Shown here: positions 49,751-58,552 of the stretch, in pieces
Position numbering within the stretch: position 1 is the stretch's first letter
Layout of the letters: every line of letters begins with the position of its first letter
Assembly: GCF_028830055.1 (NCBI RefSeq)
Contig: NZ_CP101655.1
Location: 3,576,204 to 3,640,203, forward strand
Length of the DNA stretch: 64,000 bases
Source of the DNA: Pseudomonas serboccidentalis
Lineage (GTDB): Bacteria; Pseudomonadota; Gammaproteobacteria; Pseudomonadales; Pseudomonadaceae
Direction: 5' to 3'
Notes under the pieces: generated by a model
Told to the model about the DNA's origin: nothing
What the model saw: only the letters and a program-made list of their open reading frames with translations
Databases searched by the model: none
Translations under genes and position numbers: made by a program

Positions 49751-50192
49751 GGGACGTTTCATTCCTCATCCGGACGAAGTGCCTGTCGAATTAACGTTAC
49801 TCAAGCCCGAGTGTATTTCCAGGCAACAGCTGCACACTATCAGCCTCGGCGGGATCGCTTGCAATTATCACCGCGCCTGGCGCCACGGCACCGCCCTTGA
49901 GGTGCGCATGCCGACACTCAACGCCGACATCTGTTACCCGGGCTATGTGGCGTGGTGCCTGCGACGCAAAAAGGGCTATCTGGTGGGGATCGCATTCACC
50001 GATGAGCAGACGCTGTTCAGCGCCCGGATGGGCGAGCAGGTGTGCCAGATCGAACGTTATTGCCGCATGAACGAGGCCCACGACGACCTGCAGGATATTC
50101 AGGCGCTGGCCCTGCAATGGGTCGAACAACACGCCGACGAGTTCTCTCACGACAGCGTTCGCAAGGCTTTTGCCCAGCCAGTGCTGGATTAA
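49749..50192 (+). CDS. PilZ-domain protein
   Basis: The 147-residue protein begins MGRFIPHPDEVPVEL and contains the PilZ beta-barrel motif in 'HTISLGGIACNYHRAW' (D/N-x-S-x-x-G as TISLGG); 'VAWCLRRKKGYLVGIAF' is the closing strand with the family G. The N-terminal RxxxR needed for high-affinity c-di-GMP binding is not evident, so binding is doubtful and it may act as a non-canonical PilZ adaptor. ATG 49749 has GGGAG 9 bases upstream. It is divergent from the thioredoxin gene with overlapping start codons. Confidence 0.8.
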   Translation: MGRFIPHPDEVPVELTLLKPECISRQQLHTISLGGIACNYHRAWRHGTALEVRMPTLNADICYPGYVAWCLRRKKGYLVGIAFTDEQTLFSARMGEQVCQIERYCRMNEAHDDLQDIQALALQWVEQHADEFSHDSVRKAFAQPVLD

Positions 50193-50321
50193 AGCGGCGT
50201 TTGCCCATTGTCGAGCCGCGTCTGACGCGCTAAGGTTCGGCTCCCCGACGCGCTTAAATCCGCTGTGCTCCGCCGCGCGGGGATCGCTGGCGGCCGGCAC
50301 CCGTGACCTGACGAGTAAACG

Positions 50322-51398
50322 ATGGCTGATTTACCGATCAACGACCTAAACGTCGCCTCTAACGAGACCCTGATCACTCCTGATCAGCTCAAGCGTGATA
50401 TTCCTCTGAGCGACGCTGCCCTGCGCACCGTCACCAAGGGCCGCGAAGTCATTCGCAACATTCTTGATGGCACCGACCACCGTCTGTTCGTAGTGATCGG
50501 CCCGTGCTCGATCCACGACATCAAGGCTGCCCACGAATACGCTGACCGCCTCAAGGCATTGGCGGCGGAAGTCTCCGATACCCTGTATCTGGTCATGCGC
50601 GTGTATTTCGAGAAGCCACGGACCACCGTCGGCTGGAAAGGCCTGATCAACGACCCGTACCTCGACGACTCGTTCAAGATTCAGGACGGTCTGCACATCG
50701 GTCGCCAACTGCTGCTGGACCTGGCCGAGAAAGGCCTGCCGACCGCCACCGAAGCCCTCGACCCGATCTCCCCGCAGTACCTGCAGGATCTGATCAGCTG
50801 GTCGGCCATCGGCGCACGCACCACCGAATCCCAGACTCACCGTGAAATGGCCTCCGGCCTGTCCTCGGCCGTCGGCTTCAAGAACGGCACCGACGGTGGC
50901 CTGACCGTGGCGATCAATGCCCTGCAGTCGGTCTCCAGCCCGCACCGTTTCCTGGGCATCAACCAGGAAGGTGGCGTGTCGATCGTCACCACCAAGGGCA
51001 ACGCCTACGGTCACGTGGTGCTGCGTGGCGGCAACGGCAAGCCGAACTACGATTCGGTCAGCGTCGCCCTGTGCGAGCAGGCGCTGAACAAGGCGAAGAT
51101 CAAGCCGAACATCATGGTCGATTGCAGCCACGCCAACTCCAACAAGGATCCGGCCCTGCAACCGCTGGTGATGGAAAACGTCGCCAACCAGATCCTTGAA
51201 GGCAACCAGTCGATCATCGGCCTGATGGTCGAGAGTCATCTGAACTGGGGCTGCCAGGCCATCCCGAAAGACCTCGCCGACCTGCAATACGGCGTGTCGA
51301 TCACCGACGCCTGCATTGACTGGGCCACCACCGAGAACACCTTGCGCAGCATGCACGCCAAGCTCAAGGATGTTCTGCCGAAGCGTCAGCGCAGCTGA
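50322..51398 (+). CDS. Class I 3-deoxy-7-phosphoheptulonate synthase (DAHP synthase)
   Basis: The 358-residue AroF/G/H-type enzyme carries 'RLFVVIGPCSIHDIKAAHEYA' (metal cysteine), 'EKPRTTVGWKGLINDP', 'ATEALDPISPQYL', 'IGARTTESQTHREMASGLS' and 'IMVDCSHANSNKDP'. It catalyses the same first shikimate step as the class II enzyme at 35736. Feedback type (Phe, Tyr or Trp) cannot be decided safely by eye. A terminator follows 16 bases after the stop. Confidence 0.95.
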   Translation: MADLPINDLNVASNETLITPDQLKRDIPLSDAALRTVTKGREVIRNILDGTDHRLFVVIGPCSIHDIKAAHEYADRLKALAAEVSDTLYLVMRVYFEKPRTTVGWKGLINDPYLDDSFKIQDGLHIGRQLLLDLAEKGLPTATEALDPISPQYLQDLISWSAIGARTTESQTHREMASGLSSAVGFKNGTDGGLTVAINALQSVSSPHRFLGINQEGGVSIVTTKGNAYGHVVLRGGNGKPNYDSVSVALCEQALNKAKIKPNIMVDCSHANSNKDPALQPLVMENVANQILEGNQSIIGLMVESHLNWGCQAIPKDLADLQYGVSITDACIDWATTENTLRSMHAKLKDVLPKRQRS

Positions 51399-51416
51399 TC
51401 AGCGTTTCGCGGGCAT

Positions 51417-51447
51417 AAAAAAACGCCGGGCTCAGCCCGGCGTTTTT
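51417..51447 (+). terminator. Rho-independent terminator after class I DAHP synthase
   Basis: The stem ACGCCGGGC / GCCCGGCGT with a three-base loop is preceded by AAAAAA and followed by TTTTT. It can also act on the convergent GNAT gene. Confidence 0.93.
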
Positions 51448-51462
51448 GTGTGTGCGGTGTTA

Positions 51463-51744
51463 TCAGATTTTCGCGGCGCGCTTCTGATGGCGCTCCATGT
51501 AGCGCTCGACATAGGAGCACGACGGGATCACCGTGTAGCCCATTTCTTCGGCGTATTGCAGCGCGCTTTCAGTCAGAGCTGCCGCGATGCCTCGACCACG
51601 CAACGCGTTGGGCACGAAGGTGCGATAGATATCCAGGGTCTGTTTTCCCAGATCCATATAGGTCAGGTAGGCACGATGACCGTCCACATTGGTCTCGAAC
51701 TGATGACCAGCCTGGTCATGGTGGATGGACAACGCCTCGCTCAT
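51463..51744 (-). CDS. GNAT-family N-acetyltransferase (YjdJ-like, short)
   Basis: The 93-residue minimal GNAT domain has 'TYMDLGKQTLDIYRTFVPNALRGRGIAAALTESALQYAEEMGYTVIPSCSYVERYMERH', with the acetyl-CoA loop RGRGIAA and the 'PSCSYVxxYxxRH' ending of the COG2388 group. The substrate is unknown. ATG 51744 has GAGGAG directly upstream, which settles the start against the longer frame. Confidence 0.92.
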   Translation of the reverse strand: MSEALSIHHDQAGHQFETNVDGHRAYLTYMDLGKQTLDIYRTFVPNALRGRGIAAALTESALQYAEEMGYTVIPSCSYVERYMERHQKRAAKI

Positions 51745-51781
51745 CACTACTCCTCGCGGGTCTTGAATTCTGACCCCTACC

Positions 51782-52156
51782 TTACCGATGTTTTTCCGGC
51801 GAAGGAACATCTACGCCACCCCGTGCCTGATGGACACCGAGAAGAGCCACACCGATCTCGCGCAACCGAGCACCTGATAAATAGTAGGCACCATTGGCAA
51901 AAATGCTCAAGGTGCGCTCGTCATCATGCTCGTTGACCGGGTAACTCCGATGGGCGCAGCGGCAGGCGCGGGGAAGATCTTCCCGAGGCGCTCGCCTGAA
52001 CGTTGCCGGATGTTGAGACTTAAGACGCAGCGCTTTCTTTAAAGTCACCTCAAGAGCGACAAAGATAGGTGAGGTGTCATGCAAAATCGGAACAAAAGTG
52101 TAGACGAATTCATCTAGGCAGACTTGGTGCAAGACCGCAAAAACTGTACAGGACAA
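51782..52156 (-). CDS. Doubtful open reading frame (hypothetical)
   Basis: The frame of 124 codons has no gene on the other strand to explain it as a shadow. The last third ('LSIFANGAYYLSGARLREIGVALLG') reads like protein; the N-terminal part is Arg/Cys-rich and unconvincing. No good ribosome site is seen. A remnant of a small gene is possible; a chance frame is equally likely. Confidence 0.2.
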   Translation of the reverse strand: MSCTVFAVLHQVCLDEFVYTFVPILHDTSPIFVALEVTLKKALRLKSQHPATFRRAPREDLPRACRCAHRSYPVNEHDDERTLSIFANGAYYLSGARLREIGVALLGVHQARGGVDVPSPEKHR

Positions 52157-52230
52157 TGGGAACTTTTTCTCATTGACCGGCTCAAGCCGGGGCTTGCAGC
52201 TGTATATTTTTTAAACAGGCCAGTCAAAAG

Positions 52231-52259
52231 TTGCTCGAAAAAGAATCAACGCCTACAAT
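52231..52259 (+). promoter_or_regulatory. oprI promoter
   Basis: TTGCTC (52231-52236) and TACAAT (52254-52259) have an exact 17-base spacer in AT-rich surroundings, about 120 bases before the start of the abundant lipoprotein OprI. Confidence 0.65.
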
Positions 52260-52380
52260 TTTTTTTGCTTCTTGCGCTACGTCAGTTTACTTACTACAAG
52301 TAATGGGTAGTATGTACGCCGGCTATTTCCTCAATCGGAGGAGAAAGCCACTTAATTGAAAGTCCTTGAAGGGGAACACG

Positions 52381-52632
52381 ATGAACAACGTTCTGAAATT
52401 CTCTGCTCTGGCTCTGGCCGCAGTTCTGGCTACCGGTTGCAGCAGCGCATCGAAAGAAACCGAAGCACGTCTGACCGCTACTGAAGACGCAGCTGCTCGC
52501 GCTCAAGCTCGTGCAGACGAAGCATACCGTAAAGCTGATGAAGCTCTGGCTGCTGCTCAAAAAGCACAACAGACTGCTGACGAAGCTAACGAGCGTGCTC
52601 TGCGTATGCTGGACAAAGCAAGCCGTAAGTAA
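52381..52632 (+). CDS. oprI: Major outer-membrane lipoprotein OprI (Lpp homolog)
   Basis: The 83-residue precursor has a signal peptide ending in the lipobox LATGC with lipidated Cys20; the mature 64 residues form an Ala-rich heptad coiled coil and end in Ser-Arg-Lys, whose terminal lysine can be joined to peptidoglycan. OprI ties the outer membrane to the wall. Codon choice is unlike its neighbours: many GCT, CGT and GAA codons, the mark of very high expression. It has its own promoter, a strong ribosome site (AAGGGG) and a terminator. The next gene, convergent, encodes an L,D-transpeptidase. Confidence 0.97.
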   Translation: MNNVLKFSALALAAVLATGCSSASKETEARLTATEDAAARAQARADEAYRKADEALAAAQKAQQTADEANERALRMLDKASRK

Positions 52633-52653
52633 TAATCCCTCGGGATTGTTATC

Positions 52654-52684
52654 AAGCCGACCCAGTTTCTGGGTCGGCTTTTTT
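52654..52684 (+). terminator. oprI terminator
   Basis: The stem AAGCCGACCCAG / CTGGGTCGGCTT (12 bp) with a TTT loop is followed by a T run: a very strong intrinsic terminator. Confidence 0.95.
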
Positions 52685-52710
52685 GTGCCTGGAGCTTTTG
52701 TCCGGGCAAT

Positions 52711-52743
52711 AAAAAACCCGCCGACGCAAACGCATCGACGGGT
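52711..52743 (-). terminator. Terminator of the L,D-transpeptidase gene
   Basis: Read leftward, the stem ACCCGTCGATGCG / CGTCGGCGGGT (one mismatch) is followed by TTTTTT. It starts 12 bases after the stop of the transpeptidase gene. Confidence 0.85.
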
Positions 52744-52754
52744 CCGGATCGATC

Positions 52755-53726
52755 TTATTGCTGCAGGTCGATCGGCGCACTCGAGACAATCGGTGCCGAG
52801 GTATTCGGCGTGCCGATTTCGGTTGGCAAGCCATCTTCGGCCGCCACCACATCGCGCACCACATCCCAGTTCACGCGCAGGTTGTTGGTGACATCTTCAC
52901 GCTTGAGCATCGCGTTGATCACCGCCGTGTGCTTGTCGACCACTGACGGATTGCCTTTATCGTCAATCGGCGTGTGCGCTTCCAGATAGACCTTGCCGCC
53001 ACTGCTGCCGAACTTGTACGCGTCGTTGAGGATGCGCACCGAAGTGCCGACCGGCACCATGCTGGCCATCTCCAGCACGTTGTTGTTGAACATGCGGAAG
53101 CAGCCGTGGCTGGTGCGCATGCCGATGCCGAACTTCTTGTTCGAACCGTGGATCAGGTAGCCCGGCGTGCCCAGGGTGAACTTGAACGGCCCCAGCGGGT
53201 TGTCTGGACCGGCCGGCACCACGTTCGGCAGCGGATCACCATCGGCGGCGTGCTCGGCCTTGATCGACGCTGGAGGGGTCCAGGTCGGGTTCGGTGTCTT
53301 GGCGGTGATCGAGGTGTGCGCGATTGGCGAACCCCAACCTTCACGACCGATACCCAGCGGGAAGGTGTACACCACGTTCCGGCCTTTCGGGTAGTAGTAG
53401 AGACGGTATTCGGCGAGGTTGATCACGATGCCTTCGCGCGGACCCGGCGGCAGGATGAACCGCGTCGGCAGGACGATTTCCGTGCCGGCGCCCGGCAGCC
53501 AGGCATCGACGCCCGGGTTGGCCGCGACCATTTCCGAATAGCCCAGATCGTATTTTGTCCCCAGGTCAGCGAAGGTATCTTCGTACTTGGCCTTGATCAC
53601 CTGCACCTGGCCGATGATGTCCTCACCGGGTGGTGGCAAGGGAAACTCCAATGCAGCAACGGGACCGGCCATACACAGGGCGGCAAGTGACAGGCAGCGG
53701 GTGACGGCAGGAAAGCGCGGCAACAT
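52755..53726 (-). CDS. Periplasmic L,D-transpeptidase (LysM + YkuD), ErfK/YbiS-like
   Basis: This 323-residue exported enzyme has a signal peptide (about 1-25, ending VAALE), a LysM-like segment ('YEDTFADLGTKYDLGYSEMVAANPGVD'), then a YkuD domain with 'GYLIHGSNKKFGIGMRTSHGCFRM', where the SHGC cysteine is catalytic. The C-terminal tail is long and polar. ErfK/YbiS/YcfS enzymes anchor the C-terminal lysine of Lpp to peptidoglycan, and the facing gene here is the Lpp homolog oprI. ATG 53726 has AAGGA 8 bases upstream; 53744 is an alternative. Confidence 0.93.
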   Translation of the reverse strand: MLPRFPAVTRCLSLAALCMAGPVAALEFPLPPPGEDIIGQVQVIKAKYEDTFADLGTKYDLGYSEMVAANPGVDAWLPGAGTEIVLPTRFILPPGPREGIVINLAEYRLYYYPKGRNVVYTFPLGIGREGWGSPIAHTSITAKTPNPTWTPPASIKAEHAADGDPLPNVVPAGPDNPLGPFKFTLGTPGYLIHGSNKKFGIGMRTSHGCFRMFNNNVLEMASMVPVGTSVRILNDAYKFGSSGGKVYLEAHTPIDDKGNPSVVDKHTAVINAMLKREDVTNNLRVNWDVVRDVVAAEDGLPTEIGTPNTSAPIVSSAPIDLQQ

Positions 53727-53831
53727 CCGGAAAATCCTTCGCATGATCAACAAGGGTATAAGAGAGCGATTGTACACCGCGCCTCGGGAATTCGGGGAGA
53801 TGCGCCGATGGGCAGACACAACTCTTCATGC

Positions 53832-53862
53832 AGGAGCTGCCGCAAGCTGCGATCTTTTGATC
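53832..53862 (+). repeat. Solo REP (type A) with no inverted partner
   Basis: One copy starting AGGAGCTGCCGCAAGCTGCG ends at GATC directly against the stop codon of the next gene (TAG on the minus strand at 53865-53863). No inverted mate is found nearby. Confidence 0.8.
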
Positions 53863-54156
53863 CTAGAGTTCGAAACGCAACTCGGGCCAGATCGGCGAGG
53901 TGCCGCGCTTTTGCGATTCGAGAATCGCCCGGCACAACGAACACAGGCGCTGATCCTGGAACACCCGCCGATCGACACTCGACCAGCGCGGTTGCGCCGG
54001 CAGCAGGCTGCCGCACAACGTCCGGTCTGCAGAGCCACCGAGTTCGAGCTGACGGGTCACCAGATGCACCCGCACTTCCTGGCAGGCGAACAGATCCAGC
54101 TGTTCGTCAGGCTCGATCAGTTGGTAGGCAAACAGGGACCAGGCAGGACGCGGCAT
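53863..54156 (-). CDS. Small cysteine-containing hypothetical protein
   Basis: The 97-residue soluble protein has four cysteines: one in 'LDLFACQEV', one in 'DRTLCGSLLP' and a CxxC pair in 'QDQRLCSLCRAIL'. No signal peptide or membrane segment is evident. The CxxC near the C terminus could bind a metal or form a disulfide; I do not recognise the family. ATG 54156 begins MPRPAWSLFAY. It lies between the transpeptidase and tesA genes on the same strand, with separate gaps, so co-transcription with tesA (57-base gap) is possible. Confidence 0.7.
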   Translation of the reverse strand: MPRPAWSLFAYQLIEPDEQLDLFACQEVRVHLVTRQLELGGSADRTLCGSLLPAQPRWSSVDRRVFQDQRLCSLCRAILESQKRGTSPIWPELRFEL

Positions 54157-54213
54157 CGGGGGCTCCAAATAAGGGGGCGCCACATTAGCCGAAAGCCTGC
54201 CGCTAGAAAAGCC

Positions 54214-54819
54214 TCATAACAGCGGTTTTAGCGTCGGCCAGACATTTTCCAGCAACTTGCCCTGAGCCCCGGCGGCCGGGTGCAGACCATCGGCCTGCAT
54301 CAGCTCGGGATGACCGCCCACGCCGTCGAGGAAAAACGGTACCAGCGGGATCTTTTTATCGTCGGCGAGTTTGCCGTAGACCTCGGCAAAGGCATCGGTG
54401 TAACGCTTGCCGTAGTTGGGCGGCAGTTGCATGCCGAGCAACAGCACCTTGGCGCCGCTCTGGCGGGAGCTGTCGATCATCGCCGCAAGGTTTTGTTGCA
54501 ATTGCGTTGGCGGCATTCCGCGCAAGCCGTCATTGCCGCCCAATTCGAGGATCACCAGTTCCGGCCTGTGCTCTGCAAGCAGCGCCGGCAGGCGCGCCTG
54601 GCCTCCGGCACTGGTATCGCCGCTGATGGAAGCGTTGACCACTTTGTCGTCAAAACCCTCCTGCTTGAGCCGTTGCTCGAGCAGCGATACCCACCCCAGG
54701 CGGGTATCCAGTCCGAAACCGGCGCTGATACTATCGCCAACGATCAGGACAGTACCCGCCGCTGCGTTCTGGGCCATGCACATCAAGGCCAGGCCAGCAC
54801 TCAAAAACCACACACGCAT
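54214..54819 (-). CDS. tesA: Arylesterase/multifunctional lysophospholipase TesA
   Basis: The 201-residue periplasmic SGNH hydrolase has a signal peptide about 1-21 (VWFLSAGLALMCMAQNAAA). The SGNH blocks are block I 'VLIVGDSISAGFG' (Ser), block II with Gly in 'NASISGDTSAGG', block III 'LELGGNDGLRG' (Asn) and block V 'DGLHPAAGAQ' (Asp/His). TesA cleaves acyl-CoA, lysophospholipid and aryl esters. ATG 54819 has GGAGA 6 bases upstream. That ribosome site overlaps the start codon of the divergent ABC gene only 10 bases away. Confidence 0.94.
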   Translation of the reverse strand: MRVWFLSAGLALMCMAQNAAAGTVLIVGDSISAGFGLDTRLGWVSLLEQRLKQEGFDDKVVNASISGDTSAGGQARLPALLAEHRPELVILELGGNDGLRGMPPTQLQQNLAAMIDSSRQSGAKVLLLGMQLPPNYGKRYTDAFAEVYGKLADDKKIPLVPFFLDGVGGHPELMQADGLHPAAGAQGKLLENVWPTLKPLL

Positions 54820-54829
54820 CGGATTCTCC

Positions 54830-55513
54830 ATGGGCGCAAGCATTCTCACCGCGAAGAACCTTAGCAAAGTGGTTCCCAGCGCGGAAGGTGAACTGACCAT
54901 CCTGCACGAACTCAGCCTGGAACTGAACAAGGGCGACAGCCTGGCCATCGTCGGCGCGTCCGGTTCCGGCAAATCCACCCTGCTCGGCCTGCTGGCCGGC
55001 CTTGACTTGCCGAGCAGCGGCGAAGTCATTCTCGCCGGGCAGGGTCTGAGCAATCTCGACGAAGACCAGCGTGCGCGCATTCGCGCCGAACACGTGGGTT
55101 TCGTCTTTCAATCCTTCCAGTTGCTCGACAGCCTCAACGCACTGGAAAACGTCATGCTGCCGCTGGAACTCGATGGCCGCAAAGACGCCCGCGAACGCGC
55201 CACCGAATTGCTGCAACGGGTCGGCCTTGGTCAGCGCCTGACACACTCGCCGCGCCAGCTCTCCGGCGGCGAACAACAGCGCGTGGCGATTGCCCGGGCC
55301 TTCGCTGCCGAGCCGGACGTGCTGTTCGCCGACGAACCTACCGGCAACCTCGACAGCCACACCGGCGAGCGCATCAGCGACTTGCTGTTTGAACTGAACA
55401 AGGAACGCGGCACCACTCTGGTGCTGGTGACCCACGACGAACGCCTGGCCCATCGCTGCCGGCGCCTGATCCGTCTTGAAGCCGGGCTGCTGGTCGCCCC
55501 TCTGGAGCCTTGA
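54830..55513 (+). CDS. ybbA: ABC transporter ATP-binding protein (YbbA/LolD type)
   Basis: The 227-residue ATPase has Walker A 'GASGSGKST' at about 42-50, Q loop 'FVFQSFQLLDSLNALENVMLPL', signature 'LSGGEQQRVAIARAF', Walker B 'DVLFADEPTGNLD' and the switch histidine 'VTHDERLA'. This is the MacB/LolD/YbbA subgroup that pairs with FtsX-fold permeases. ATG 54830 starts 10 bases from divergent tesA, and its stop overlaps the permease start (TGATG). The tesA-ybbA-ybbP arrangement is also found in E. coli. Confidence 0.93.
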   Translation: MGASILTAKNLSKVVPSAEGELTILHELSLELNKGDSLAIVGASGSGKSTLLGLLAGLDLPSSGEVILAGQGLSNLDEDQRARIRAEHVGFVFQSFQLLDSLNALENVMLPLELDGRKDARERATELLQRVGLGQRLTHSPRQLSGGEQQRVAIARAFAAEPDVLFADEPTGNLDSHTGERISDLLFELNKERGTTLVLVTHDERLAHRCRRLIRLEAGLLVAPLEP

Positions 55514-58017
55514 TGGCACGTCTGCCGCTGTTGCGTCTGTTCAGTCTCGCTATTCGCCAATTGTTGCGCGATGCCCGCGCCGGTGAATTGCGCGTGCTGT
55601 TCTTCGCCCTGGTCGTCGCGGTGGCGGCCAGTACCGCCATCGGCTATTTCGGCGCCCGCCTCAACGGCGCCATGATGCTGCGCGCCACCGAGTTCCTTGG
55701 CGCCGACCTGGTGCTTGAAGGTAGCTCGCCGGCACGCGACGAACAGATCCGCAGCGGCACCGAGCTGCGCTTGAATCATGCGCAGGTGGTGGAGTTTTCC
55801 AGCGTCATCGCCACCGACAACGGCATTCAGTTATCGAGCATCAAAGCGGTTGATCGCGCCTACCCGCTGCGCGGTGAACTGAAAAGCGCCCCTGCCCCGT
55901 TTTCCACTGAAACCTCTGGCGGCGAGCCGCAACCCGGCGAAGCCTGGGTCGAAGCCCGTCTGCTGACTGCACTGGATCTGAAGATCGGCGACAGCGTCGA
56001 CGTCGGCATGAAGACCCTGAAGCTGACCCGCGTGCTGACCTATGAGCCGGATCGCGCCGGCAACTTCTACAGCCTCACGCCTCGGGTGATGATCAACCTC
56101 GACGACCTCGCCGCCACCGGCGTGGTGCAGCCCGGCAGCCGGGTCAGCTACCGCGAACTGTGGCGCGGCGAACCGCAGGCACTGGAAACCTATCGGCAAC
56201 TGATCAAACCGGGACTGGCAGCGAATCAGCGCATTCAGGACGCCCGTGATGGCAACCGGCAAATTGGCGGCGCGCTGGGCAAGGCCGAGCGCTACCTGAA
56301 CATGGCCAGTCTGGTCGCGGTGCTGTTGGCCGGCGTGGCCGTGGCGCTGTCGGCCAACCGCTTCGCCAGTCGCCGCTTCGACGCCAGTGCCCTTCTGCGC
56401 TGTCTCGGCTTGTCGCGCCGGGAAACCCTGCTGTTGTTCAGTATTCAATTGACCGTACTGGGTCTGTTCGCCGCCCTCAGCGGTGCCGTGATCGGCTGGT
56501 TGGCGCAACTGGGGCTGTTTGCCCTGCTGCATGATCTGTTGCCGACGGATGTTCCACCGGGCGGGCTGTTTCCGGCGCTGGCCGGGATCGGTACGGGGCT
56601 GGTGGCGCTCGCCGGGTTCGCCCTGCCACCGCTTGCCGCACTGGGTCGGGTGCCTCCGCTGCGGGTGCTGCGTCGCGACATGCTGCCGATTCCGTCGAGC
56701 ACCTGGATGGTCTATGGCGCGGCGCTGGGTGCGCTGGGCCTGATCATGTGGCGCCTGAGTCTCGACCTGCTGTTGACCTTTGCCTTGCTCGGTGGCGGCG
56801 TCGTAGCGGCGCTCATCCTTGGCGGGCTGCTGCTGTTGCTGCTGAACAGCCTGCGTCGTCTGTTGGCGCGAGCCTCGCTGCCGTGGCGCCTGGGACTGGG
56901 TCAGTTGTTGCGCCATCCACTGGCCGCCGCCGGGCAATCACTGGCGTTCGGTTTGATCCTGCTGTCGATGGCGTTGATCGCCCTGCTGCGCGGTGAACTG
57001 CTCGACACCTGGCAAAACCAGTTGCCGAAAAACGCGCCGAACTATTTCGCCCTGAACATCCTGCCGGCGGACAAACAGGCCTTCACCGATCATTTGGTCA
57101 ACGTGTCCGCGCAAGCAGCGCCCCTGTACCCGGTGGTGCCGGGGCGCCTGATCAGCATCAATGGCGAACCGGTGCAACTGATCGTCAGCAAGGATTCGGC
57201 CGGTGACCGGGCGGTTCAGCGTGACCTGAGCCTGACCTGGGCTGCCGACCTGCCGGCCGGCAACAAGCTCACGGCCGGCTCGTGGTGGACCGAACAGCCC
57301 TCGGACGATGTTCCGGGCGTGTCGGTGGAAGGCAAAGTCGCCGAAAGCCTCAAGCTCAAACTGGGCGATCACATGGTGTTCAGCGTCGGCGGGGTCAATC
57401 GTGAAGCGAAAGTCACCAGCCTGCGCGAGATCAATTGGGACAATTTTCAGCCGAATTTCTTCATGATCTTCCAGCCCGGCACCCTGAAGGATCTGCCGGC
57501 GACCTACCTGACCAGTTTTTATCTGGCACCGGGTCACGATCAGCAGATCGTCGAGTTGTCGCGGGCCTTTCCGGCCGTGACCATTCTTCAGGTCGAAGCG
57601 CTGCTGGAACAACTGCGCAGTATCCTCGCCCAGGTCACCCTGGCGGTGGAGTATGTGTTGTTGTTTGTGTTGGCCGCAGGAATGGCGGTGCTGTTCTCTG
57701 GCTTGCAGGCAACGCTGGATGAACGCATTCGCCAAGGCGCGCTGTTGCGCGCGCTGGGTGCGGAGCGGCAGCTACTGGTCAAGGCCCGGCGCATCGAGTT
57801 CGGCTTGCTCGGGGCGGTCAGCGGCTTGCTCGCAGCCATTGGTTCGGAGGTGGTGAGCCTGGTGTTGTATCGCTTTGCCTTCGACCTGCCGTGGCATCCG
57901 CATCCGTGGCTGCTGGTGCTGCCTCTGATCGGTGCGGCGCTGATTGGCGGCGCGGGTGTCTTCGGTACGCGGCGAGCGCTCAATGCAAGTCCGCTGACAG
58001 TCTTGCGCGAGGGTTGA
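55513..58017 (+). CDS. ybbP: ABC transporter permease, FtsX/MacB family (YbbP-like)
   Basis: The 834-residue permease has an N-terminal membrane segment (about 27-47), a large periplasmic domain, three further segments near 260-400 ('[57 protein letters not shown]' gives the FtsX motif), a central pair near 400-450, another pair near 475-500, a second periplasmic domain and a last FtsX unit at about 700-825 ('[28 protein letters not shown]'). Such double-FtsX proteins probably move lipids or mechanically act on the envelope. It is coupled to ybbA. Confidence 0.92.
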   Translation: MARLPLLRLFSLAIRQLLRDARAGELRVLFFALVVAVAASTAIGYFGARLNGAMMLRATEFLGADLVLEGSSPARDEQIRSGTELRLNHAQVVEFSSVIATDNGIQLSSIKAVDRAYPLRGELKSAPAPFSTETSGGEPQPGEAWVEARLLTALDLKIGDSVDVGMKTLKLTRVLTYEPDRAGNFYSLTPRVMINLDDLAATGVVQPGSRVSYRELWRGEPQALETYRQLIKPGLAANQRIQDARDGNRQIGGALGKAERYLNMASLVAVLLAGVAVALSANRFASRRFDASALLRCLGLSRRETLLLFSIQLTVLGLFAALSGAVIGWLAQLGLFALLHDLLPTDVPPGGLFPALAGIGTGLVALAGFALPPLAALGRVPPLRVLRRDMLPIPSSTWMVYGAALGALGLIMWRLSLDLLLTFALLGGGVVAALILGGLLLLLLNSLRRLLARASLPWRLGLGQLLRHPLAAAGQSLAFGLILLSMALIALLRGELLDTWQNQLPKNAPNYFALNILPADKQAFTDHLVNVSAQAAPLYPVVPGRLISINGEPVQLIVSKDSAGDRAVQRDLSLTWAADLPAGNKLTAGSWWTEQPSDDVPGVSVEGKVAESLKLKLGDHMVFSVGGVNREAKVTSLREINWDNFQPNFFMIFQPGTLKDLPATYLTSFYLAPGHDQQIVELSRAFPAVTILQVEALLEQLRSILAQVTLAVEYVLLFVLAAGMAVLFSGLQATLDERIRQGALLRALGAERQLLVKARRIEFGLLGAVSGLLAAIGSEVVSLVLYRFAFDLPWHPHPWLLVLPLIGAALIGGAGVFGTRRALNASPLTVLREG

Positions 58018-58051
58018 TAGACTCAAGCGGTCTTTATCACAAGAAGTTGCC

Positions 58052-58549
58052 ATGAGCCGTTATCGCCCTCCCCGCACCGCCGGTACCGCGCTGATCACCC
58101 CGGAAGGTGAAGCGCGGATGCGCGCTGAATTCCATGAGCTGTGGCATGTACGCCGCCCGCAGGTGACGCAATCGGTCAGCGAGGCGGCGGCTCAGGGGGA
58201 TCGCTCGGAAAACGCCGAGTACACCTACGGCAAAAAGATGCTGCGCGAGATCGACAGCCGCGTGCGTTTTCTCACCAAGCGCCTCGAAGCCTTGAAGGTC
58301 GTCAGCGAAAAACCCAGTGACCCGAACAAGGTCTACTTCGGTGCCTGGGTGACCATCGAAGACGAAGACGGCAAGCAATCGCGCTACCGCATCGTTGGCC
58401 CGGATGAACTGGATCTCAAACTGGGTTTGATCAGCATCGACTCGCCGCTGGCCCGCGCCTTGATCGGCAAGGCGCTGGACGCCGAAGTACGGGTGCAGAC
58501 GCCGACCGGTGAGCAGTTTGTCTATATCGTGGCGATCAACTACCCGTAA
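58052..58549 (+). CDS. greB: Transcription elongation factor GreB
   Basis: The 165-residue Gre factor rescues backtracked RNA polymerase by stimulating transcript cleavage. The N-terminal coiled-coil has the acidic tip '[21 protein letters not shown]' (D-x-x-E), and the C-terminal domain has '[37 protein letters not shown]'. The arginine-rich start ([11 protein letters not shown]) is a GreB, not GreA, feature. It lies 34 bases after ybbP on the same strand. Confidence 0.95.
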   Translation: MSRYRPPRTAGTALITPEGEARMRAEFHELWHVRRPQVTQSVSEAAAQGDRSENAEYTYGKKMLREIDSRVRFLTKRLEALKVVSEKPSDPNKVYFGAWVTIEDEDGKQSRYRIVGPDELDLKLGLISIDSPLARALIGKALDAEVRVQTPTGEQFVYIVAINYP

Positions 58550-58552
58550 ACC

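Larger units (their letters stand above)
51745..52380. other. 636-base gap upstream of oprI with oprI promoter and leader
   Basis: The left half (51782-52156) has an open frame on the minus strand that I regard as doubtful. The right half is AT-rich and contains the oprI promoter (52231-52259) and a leader of about 115 bases. No RNA gene or repeat is recognised. Confidence 0.5.
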
